This document shows positions 55,632 through 64,000 of a stretch of DNA of 64,000 nt, piece after piece. Under the pieces are notes generated by a model that saw only the letters and a list, made by a program, of their open reading frames with translations, did no database searches and was not told the DNA's origin. The first letter of the stretch is position 1. Each line of letters begins with the position of its first letter. The position numbers and the translations under genes are program-made. Source of the stretch: Gemmatimonadetes bacterium T265. Its GTDB lineage: Bacteria > Gemmatimonadota > Gemmatimonadetes > Gemmatimonadales > Gemmatimonadaceae. The stretch covers positions 682,001 through 746,000 of the forward strand of contig BPUI01000002.1 in the NCBI GenBank assembly GCA_019973575.1. The letters run 5' to 3'.

Positions 55632-56560
55632 CGGTCGCCGCGGGCGCGGTCGCCCGCCCAGTCGCCGAGCACGCTCGCGGCGAGCACGCAGAGGACGACG
55701 CACGCCGTCGGCGCCGCGACGGTCCACGGCGCGTCGGCGACGTACCCCGCGCCGTCCTGCACCATGCTGCCCCAACTCGCGTCGGGGGGGCGGACGCCGA
55801 GTCCGAGGAACGAGAGCCCGGCCTCGAGGGCGAGCAACTCGCCAAAGAGGAGCGTGGCGGCGACGCCGACCGTGCCGACGACGTGCGGCGGGAGGTGGCG
55901 GAACAGCACGCGTGCCGGCGACGCGCCGAGCGCGCGCGCGGCCTCGACCCACTCCGCACGGCGCACGGCGGCGACGCGGGCGCGGACGAGGCGGCTCGTC
56001 CCGGGCCACGCCGTGAGCCCGAGGACGACGGCGAGCACGGGCGAGGCGATCTGCGCCCAGAGCGCGACCACGGCGAGCAGGAGCAGCACGCGCGGGACGC
56101 CGAGCACCGCGTCGACCGTGCGCATGAGGAGGCGCTCGGTGCGGCCGCCGAGCGCGCCGGCGACGCCGCCGACGAGCACGCCTAACGCGGTCGCGACGGC
56201 GGCGGCGAGCGCGGCCACGCCGAGCGAGGTGCGCGCGGCGTAGAGCGTGCGGCTCAGCACGTCGCGGGCGAACGGGTCGGTGCCGAACGGGTGCGCGGCC
56301 GACGGCGCGCGGTTCTGGAGCGCGACGAGGTCGAACTGGCGCGCGGGGTCGTACGGCGCGAGGCGCGGCGCGAGGAGCGCGACGGCGGCGAACGCGGCCA
56401 GCGTTCCGCCCGCAAGCCACACGGTCCACGGCAGGCGGGGGAGGCCGGCGGCGCGCATGCGGAACGATGGCCGCGCGCGCGCCGCGGCCGCCAGCCGGGG
56501 AACGCGCCCGGCGAACGGCGGCGCGAGGGCCGCGCGCGGGACCGTCGGGGTCGGCGTCAC
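55628..56560 (-). CDS. Oligopeptide ABC transporter permease (OppC/DppC type)
   Basis: 310 residues from GTG 56560 (4-nt overlap with the upstream permease). A Pro/Ala/Arg-rich cytoplasmic N-terminus is followed by the first helix ([21 protein letters not shown]) and the family block [24 protein letters not shown]. Four or five more helices contain the EAA loop [24 protein letters not shown]. The C-terminus ends [13 protein letters not shown]. Inner-membrane channel subunit with the OppB-like protein. Confidence 0.94.
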   Translation of the reverse strand: MTPTPTVPRAALAPPFAGRVPRLAAAARARPSFRMRAAGLPRLPWTVWLAGGTLAAFAAVALLAPRLAPYDPARQFDLVALQNRAPSAAHPFGTDPFARDVLSRTLYAARTSLGVAALAAAVATALGVLVGGVAGALGGRTERLLMRTVDAVLGVPRVLLLLAVVALWAQIASPVLAVVLGLTAWPGTSRLVRARVAAVRRAEWVEAARALGASPARVLFRHLPPHVVGTVGVAATLLFGELLALEAGLSFLGLGVRPPDASWGSMVQDGAGYVADAPWTVAAPTACVVLCVLAASVLGDWAGDRARGDR

Positions 56561-57543
56561 GCCCCGTCCTCCGCGCTCGCGCCGAGCCGCGGGTCGAGCC
56601 ACGCCTGTAGCAGTTCGGCCAGCAGCCCGCCCGCGGCCACGGCCGCGCTGCCCACCACGACCGCGCCCGTGACGAGCGCGTAGTCGCGCGCGCCGACCGC
56701 CTGCGTGGCGAGCAGTCCCATCCCCGGCCAGGCGAACACGCTCTCGGTCACGACCGCGCCGCCGACGAGCGCGGGGAGCGCGAGGCCGAGCAGCGCGACC
56801 GTAGGCGCGAGCGCGGCGCGCAGCGTGTGGCGGACGAGGACGGCGCCCTCGGCGACGCCTTTCGCGCGCGCCGTACGGACGAAGTCGCCGCGCGCCACGT
56901 CGCCCACGGCCGCCCGCTGGTGGCGCGCGACGATCGCGGTCCAGCCTAACGCGAGCGCCGTGGCCGGGAGGACGAGGTGGCGCAGGCGGTCGGCGACGCG
57001 CTCGGGGGCGGAGAGGAGCGAGTCGGCGACGGGGTCCGCGTAGCCGCCGGCGGGGAGGAGGCCGTAGCGGAGCGCGACCACAGCGACGAGCGCGAGGCCG
57101 ATCACGAACTCGGGTGCGGCGTGCAGCACGACGGCCCCGCCGACGAGCGCGCGCGCGAGCGGATGCCGCGGCCGCCACCCCGCGAACGCGCCGCTCGCCA
57201 CGCCGGCGACGAACGCGAGCAGGAGCGCCGTGCCGACGAGCAGTGCGGTGCGCGGCAGCGCGTCGGCGAGCACCGCCGCGACGGGCCGCTGTTGCGTGAG
57301 CGACCAGCCGAGGTCGCCATGCAGCGCCGCGCCGATCCAGCGCGCGTACTGCTCGGCGACCGGCCGGTCGAAGCCGAAGCGGGTGCGGAGGGCCGCGCGC
57401 GTCGCCTCGCTCATCGTCGGCTGGTCGAGCATCGCACTCACCGGGTCGCCCGGCGCGAGGTGGAGCAGGAGGAAGCTCGCGGTCGCCGCGACGAGCACGG
57501 TCGCGGCCGCGTGCAGCAGACGACGGAACGCGAGGCCTAACAC
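56557..57543 (-). CDS. Oligopeptide ABC transporter permease (OppB/DppB type)
   Basis: 328 residues from GTG 57543; the first codons are GTG-TTA-GGC, part of a GTTAGGC heptamer. Helix 1 is [29 protein letters not shown], followed by the conserved [16 protein letters not shown] and [14 protein letters not shown] blocks. The EAA-type loop [26 protein letters not shown] precedes [12 protein letters not shown] and GARDYALV. Inner-membrane channel subunit. Starts 41 nt after the binding-protein gene. Confidence 0.94.
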   Translation of the reverse strand: MLGLAFRRLLHAAATVLVAATASFLLLHLAPGDPVSAMLDQPTMSEATRAALRTRFGFDRPVAEQYARWIGAALHGDLGWSLTQQRPVAAVLADALPRTALLVGTALLLAFVAGVASGAFAGWRPRHPLARALVGGAVVLHAAPEFVIGLALVAVVALRYGLLPAGGYADPVADSLLSAPERVADRLRHLVLPATALALGWTAIVARHQRAAVGDVARGDFVRTARAKGVAEGAVLVRHTLRAALAPTVALLGLALPALVGGAVVTESVFAWPGMGLLATQAVGARDYALVTGAVVVGSAAVAAGGLLAELLQAWLDPRLGASAEDGA

Positions 57544-57584
57544 GAGGGATGGCCGGGGAAGGAGCGGGACGACGCCGGGCGTGC

Positions 57585-59321
57585 CTAGCGCAGGCCGACG
57601 CGGTCGCGGCGGATCCGCTCGCGGGCGGGGACGGACCAGTCGCCGAGGCGCGTCCACCAGCCGTCGGCGCGGAGGCCGACGACGCGGACGCGCCGGTGGA
57701 CGCCGGCGACGAGGCGCGGCTCGAACAGCCACACCGCCGGCGCGTCGTCGACGATCGTCTGGTAGGCGCGCAACCAGTGCGGGCGCGCCTTCGCCGGGTC
57801 GCTCGTGAAGAGCGCGCTGTCGATCTGCGCGTCGAACGCCGGGCTCTCGTAGCTGCCGAAGTTGGACCCGCCCGCGACGCGCGAGCCGGCGGTCCCCCAG
57901 GTCTGGCGGATGCTCACCGGGCTCGGGTCGGTGTGCCAGCCGCCGACGACCGCGTCGAAGGTGCGCGCCCGCTCGCGCTCGCCAAAGGCGCCGAGGTCGA
58001 GCGGCTCGACCGTCGTGCGCGCGCCGACGACGCGGAACTGCTCCTGCAGCAGCACGGCGAGGCGCTGGCGCACGAGGCTCGAGGTGGGAACGAGGACGGT
58101 GAAGGCGAGCGGGACGCCGCCCTTCGCGCGCACCCCGTCCGGCCCCGCGCGCCAGCCGAGCGAGTCGAGCAGCGCGCGCGCGGTCGCGACGTTGTACGGC
58201 AGCTGACGGAGGCGCGCCCAGTCGGGGAAGAGCGCGCGCGGCACGGGCCCGACCGCGACGTCGGCGAGCGAGTCGAACGCGTTGCGGACGATGCGCTCGC
58301 GGTCGACCGCGAGCGTCAGCGCGCGGCGGAGGTCCCGGTCGGCGAAGAGCGGGTGGGGGCGCGCGGAGCCGTCGGCGGCGCGCAGGTTGAACTGCAGGAA
58401 GCCGTAGTCGAGCGACGGGTACGGCACGAGCCGCACCGTGCGCAGGCGCGCCGTCTGCCCGAATGACTCGGGGCGGAGGTTCTCGAAGAAGTCGGCGTCG
58501 CCGGCGAGCAGTTGGATCGTCGCGGTGCCGAAGTCAGGGGCGACGTTCCAGACCACCCGGTCGAGCTTCGGGCGGCCGCGGTAGTTGTCCGCGTCGGCGG
58601 TGAGCTCGAGGCGTTGCGCGGGCGTCCACGACGCGAAGCGGAACCGTCCGCTCCCGATCGGGTGCCGCGCGAACTCGGTCTCGGCGAGGCGGTCGCGCGG
58701 CGCGCGCGCGAGCAGGTGCTCGGGGAGGACGTACAGGTTGTACGTGACGTCGAAGAACTGGGTCGGGAAGCGGCGCTTGTACCAGAACGTCGCGGTGAGC
58801 GAGTCGGTCGCGGTCACCGAGTCGACGTTCGAGAGCAGCGGCGCGAGCGGGCTCGCCGTTGCGGGGTCGGTGTAGAGCGCGAAGCTGAACGCGACGTCGC
58901 GCGCGCGCACGGGTACGCCGTCGTGCCAGCGCGCGCCCGGGGCAAGGTGGAAGCTGACCGACAGCGAGTCCTTCGCCCACGTCCATCGGTCGCTGAGGCG
59001 CGGGCGGAAGCCGCGGTCGCCGAACGTGTTGAGCGAGTCGCCGAGGTCTGCGAGGCGGTCGAAGACCTGATCGATGGCGGCGCTGGCCTGCGTCGACCCG
59101 GCGAGCGGCGGGAGCAGAACGCCCGGGTCGGCCGCGGTCGCGATGATCACGGTCCCGCCGACGTCGCCGGCGGTCGTCGCGGCGGCCGAGGCGCGCGGCT
59201 CGGCGTGACAGCCCGCCGCGGTCGCGAGCGTCAGGCCGGCGACGGCGCGGCCGATCGCGCGACGCAGGCTGGCCCGGCGTCGGCGCGCGGGGGCGTGGAG
59301 CGTTAGGGGGCAGTCGAGCAT
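57585..59321 (-). CDS. Peptide ABC transporter substrate-binding lipoprotein (SBP family 5)
   Basis: 578 residues. An Arg-rich N-terminus and hydrophobic core lead to lipobox AAGC (Cys38). SBP-5 blocks are GTVIIATAADPGVLLPPL, DRLADLGDSLNTF, RWTWAKDSLSVSFHLAPGARWHDG, HPIGSGRFRFASW, LFADRDLRRALTLAVDRERIV and VATARALLDSLGWR. Family knowledge: delivers peptides (sometimes nickel or sugars) to the OppBC channel. First gene of the sbp-B-C-D-F set. No promoter-like element stands out upstream. Confidence 0.94.
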   Translation of the reverse strand: MLDCPLTLHAPARRRRASLRRAIGRAVAGLTLATAAGCHAEPRASAAATTAGDVGGTVIIATAADPGVLLPPLAGSTQASAAIDQVFDRLADLGDSLNTFGDRGFRPRLSDRWTWAKDSLSVSFHLAPGARWHDGVPVRARDVAFSFALYTDPATASPLAPLLSNVDSVTATDSLTATFWYKRRFPTQFFDVTYNLYVLPEHLLARAPRDRLAETEFARHPIGSGRFRFASWTPAQRLELTADADNYRGRPKLDRVVWNVAPDFGTATIQLLAGDADFFENLRPESFGQTARLRTVRLVPYPSLDYGFLQFNLRAADGSARPHPLFADRDLRRALTLAVDRERIVRNAFDSLADVAVGPVPRALFPDWARLRQLPYNVATARALLDSLGWRAGPDGVRAKGGVPLAFTVLVPTSSLVRQRLAVLLQEQFRVVGARTTVEPLDLGAFGERERARTFDAVVGGWHTDPSPVSIRQTWGTAGSRVAGGSNFGSYESPAFDAQIDSALFTSDPAKARPHWLRAYQTIVDDAPAVWLFEPRLVAGVHRRVRVVGLRADGWWTRLGDWSVPARERIRRDRVGLR

Positions 59322-59371
59322 CGATTACGAGGACCGAAGAGGGCGCGCCACCGACGCACGTGGCGCGCGGC

Positions 59372-60184
59372 TCATCGTCGCCACGTCCACGTCGACTCGG
59401 TGTAGCGGGGCAGCAACCGTGCGACCTCGGCACGGAGCGCCGGGTCATCGGCCAGCGCATCGGGATCGATCGCGACGACCGGCAAGTCGAGCGATTCGGC
59501 GAGTCGGCGCGCGGCGTCGAGCACGGCCACGGCGACCTCGTCCGTCGCGGGGGCGCGTCCGAGGAGTGCGTGGAGGGTCGCGGGCGGGGCAAACGGCGGA
59601 ATTGGCCCCCGCGCACAGCAGGCGAGGAGGCCCTGATCGTCGTCGATAAGGATCGAGCCGTGTTGCAGCAGCGCGCCACATTCACGCCACTGGGCCGATC
59701 CGACGAGTTTGCGCGCGTCCGCCCCCGCGACGAGTTCGCCGGCAGCGGGCGCCTCAAAGCATGGCACACCGTCGGGGCGCCGCGCCCGCCCGTGTGCGAT
59801 GGCGGGTGCCGCCGCGACGCCGAGCGCGCTGAGCGCGTCCGCGAGCATCGAGTTGATGCGTGCGTACGCCGCGCGCGGCGACGCGCCGGCGGGGGAAAGG
59901 GCAGCGGACGGCGCCGTGACGCTGTACGTGACCTCGCGCCAGTGGAGGACCGCGCGCCCACCAGTCGGCCGGCGCACCACGTCGATGCCGTGCGCCGCCG
60001 CACGTGCGGCGTCGTAGACGCCGCGCGCCGCCTGGTGCCGCCCGAGCGAGAGCGTCGGGCGCGTCCACCTGTAGACGCGCACGACAATCTCGCCGGTGCG
60101 GCGGGCGCGTGCGAGGAGAGCCTCGTCGAGCGCCATGTTCGTCGCGCCGTCGAGCGGTGGCGTGGAGAGCAGGCGGAGCGGCAT
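59372..60184 (-). CDS. Lipoate-protein ligase / octanoyltransferase (LplA/LipM family)
   Basis: 270 residues. BPL/LPL catalytic fold: LDGATNMALDEALL, YRWTRPTLSLGRHQ, DVVRRPTGGRAVLHWREVTYSV, then CFEAPAAGELVAG with Cys142 and ARKLVGSAQWRECGALLQHGSILID with Lys159. A Cys placed before EAP fits the LipM-type transferase, where it carries the octanoyl group; LplA-type ligases keep the Lys but use ATP. Both residues are present, so the chemistry is not settled. Divergent from gcvP across 69 nt, with back-to-back promoter-like elements. Possible target: GcvH. Confidence 0.88.
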   Translation of the reverse strand: MPLRLLSTPPLDGATNMALDEALLARARRTGEIVVRVYRWTRPTLSLGRHQAARGVYDAARAAAHGIDVVRRPTGGRAVLHWREVTYSVTAPSAALSPAGASPRAAYARINSMLADALSALGVAAAPAIAHGRARRPDGVPCFEAPAAGELVAGADARKLVGSAQWRECGALLQHGSILIDDDQGLLACCARGPIPPFAPPATLHALLGRAPATDEVAVAVLDAARRLAESLDLPVVAIDPDALADDPALRAEVARLLPRYTESTWTWRR

Positions 60185-60190
60185 TGCTGC

Positions 60191-60198
60191 GCAAGCTA
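60191..60198 (-). promoter_or_regulatory. TAnCTTn element of the LipM/LplA-like gene
   Basis: TAGCTTGC on the minus strand, TA 14 nt before ATG 60184, without a Shine-Dalgarno. Confidence 0.45.
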
Positions 60199-60239
60199 AG
60201 TACGCGCGGCGCGCGTCCGCGAACCGATTCCAACGCCGA

Positions 60240-60247
60240 TAGCTTTA
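60240..60247 (+). promoter_or_regulatory. TAnCTTn element of gcvP
   Basis: TAGCTTTA, TA 14 nt before ATG 60254, without a Shine-Dalgarno; faces away from the element at 60191. Confidence 0.45.
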
Positions 60248-60253
60248 CTCGCC

Positions 60254-63187
<2,934 letters not shown>

Positions 63188-63246
63188 CGCCGGGGTGTTA
63201 GGCCGTACGGGGCGGGGGGCGCGCCGCCCGCGCGCGGCTCCCGCCG

Positions 63247-63870
63247 TCAGTTCCGGAGCCGTGTGATCGCCGAGTCGATGCGGGGCAGCAGCGTGTCGTA
63301 CGCGGCGAGGATCTGCGGCTCCTGGTAGGTCGCCGCGTCGACGGTGTACGCTTGCAGCGTCCTCGCGAGAGGCAGCGGGTCGTTTTGCCCGAGGGCGGTG
63401 GGGCTGACCACGTTCTGCAGCGTGATGTCGCCGTAGCGTGCCAGCGACTCCTGGTTCTCGTACAGGTCGGCGATGGCGAAGGCGAGCGACGGCTCGAGGT
63501 ACGTCAGCGACTGGTTCCCGAGCGCGAGCTGCCACGCCGCGTGGCGGAACGTGGACGGGCTCAGCCCGTTGAGGTGGACGCGCGCGGCGAACTCGTTGGT
63601 CGTCTTCGGGGGTCTCCCGCTCGCGTTCAGCGCGGCGATGTCGTCGCGCAGCGCGGCGTGGACCGCGTGCGTGGTGCGGAGCCGCGCCCGGTTGCGCCGG
63701 ATCTCGTCGCGGAAGTTGAGGAGCGTCGCGCGCGCCGCCTCGCGGTGGCTGCGCTCCTCCTTCCACGCGTCGGCGCGGTTGCCGAGGTACACGCCGGCCG
63801 CGACGAAGAAGAGCTGCGCGACGAGGGTGCCCGCGCGCTCGAGCAGGCGCCACTCGGACGCGCGCGACAC
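63247..63870 (-). CDS. Membrane-anchored protein of unknown function (DUF6090-like N-terminus)
   Basis: 207 residues from GTG 63870, 17 nt after the gcvH stop. One N-terminal transmembrane helix (GTLVAQLFFVAAGVYLGNRADAW) then KEERSHREAARATLLNFRDEIRRNRARL, a helix pattern seen in DUF6090-type proteins. The remaining ~140 residues are helical (ALRDDIAALNASG, YLEPSLAFAIADLYENQESLARY, ILAAYDTLLPRIDSAITRL). No catalytic motif seen. Probably co-transcribed with gcvH. Confidence 0.72.
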   Translation of the reverse strand: MSRASEWRLLERAGTLVAQLFFVAAGVYLGNRADAWKEERSHREAARATLLNFRDEIRRNRARLRTTHAVHAALRDDIAALNASGRPPKTTNEFAARVHLNGLSPSTFRHAAWQLALGNQSLTYLEPSLAFAIADLYENQESLARYGDITLQNVVSPTALGQNDPLPLARTLQAYTVDAATYQEPQILAAYDTLLPRIDSAITRLRN

Positions 63871-63887
63871 GCGGCTGTTAGGCCCCG

Positions 63888-64000
63888 ACGAGCTGCCCGT
63901 ACGCCGCCGCGTCCATGAGGGCCGAGCGGTCCGCGTCGCCCGCGACGCGGACCTTCACCATCCAGCCGTCGCCGTACGGGTCGCCGTTCACGAGGGCCGG
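63888..64000 (-). CDS. gcvH: Glycine cleavage system H protein, C-terminal end only
   Basis: Only the last 37 codons are inside the window; the start lies beyond base 64000. The residues [17 protein letters not shown] and [11 protein letters not shown] are the conserved C-terminal end of GcvH, after the lipoylated Lys domain. Family knowledge: the lipoyl carrier of the glycine cleavage complex, partner of GcvP and LpdA. The stop TAA is part of a GCCTAAC heptamer, as for the EAL and vapC genes. Confidence 0.93.

Overview
The window is a GC-rich chromosomal segment (roughly 70-75% GC by eye) from a Gram-negative bacterium that I would place in Gemmatimonadota. Four SusC/RagA receptors (three with SusD partners) and a KDO transferase show an LPS-bearing outer membrane. 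There are many Sec and lipoprotein signals, DUF4337/DUF4397/DUF3108 proteins, and core promoters that look like the Bacteroidota -7 element, as expected for the FCB superphylum. I see no rRNA, tRNA, CRISPR array, transposase or phage gene.

Layout. 1-5300: a SusC gene cut by the window edge, a small outer-membrane barrel, and a receiver protein next to a c-di-GMP phosphodiesterase. 5500-10600: KDO transferase, a DsbA-like lipoprotein, a TPM-domain protein, a nucleotidyltransferase-fold protein and LemA. 10.9-16.4 kb: SusC/SusD pair 1 and a small secreted protein. 16.5-24.3 kb (minus): metG, ricT, accA, dnaE. 24.3-28 kb: predicted aminopeptidase, molybdopterin oxidoreductase, DUF4337 and DUF4397 proteins. 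28-30.4 kb (minus): lpdA and lipB. 30.7-40.8 kb: SusC/SusD pairs 2 and 3 in tandem, then a tiny lipoprotein that resembles the end of a SusC plug domain. 40.9-41.6 kb: a VapBC toxin-antitoxin pair. 41.6-46.5 kb (minus): lipA-pdhA-pdhB-pdhC. 46.7-51.8 kb: a small membrane protein, a DUF3108 protein coupled to a GT2 glycosyltransferase, and a coiled-coil protein abutting an Omp85-like barrel. 51.8-59.3 kb (minus): a complete oligopeptide ABC importer followed by a POT transporter. 59.4-64 kb: LipM/LplA-like ligase, gcvP, a membrane-anchored protein and the 3' end of gcvH.

Two functional themes dominate. The first is lipoyl metabolism: lipB, lipA and a LipM/LplA-like enzyme make or attach the cofactor, and pdhC, gcvH, lpdA and gcvP use it. 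The second is envelope import of glycans and peptides: three or four SusCD systems, Opp, POT, Omp85 and LPS synthesis.

Beyond the genes, three DNA-level patterns stand out. The heptamer GTTAGGC/GCCTAAC occurs about 39 times and forces otherwise rare codons. A TAnCTTn element sits 11-15 nt upstream of eight start codons that lack a Shine-Dalgarno, which suggests leaderless mRNAs. Long inverted repeats repeatedly sit 20-50 nt after stop codons.
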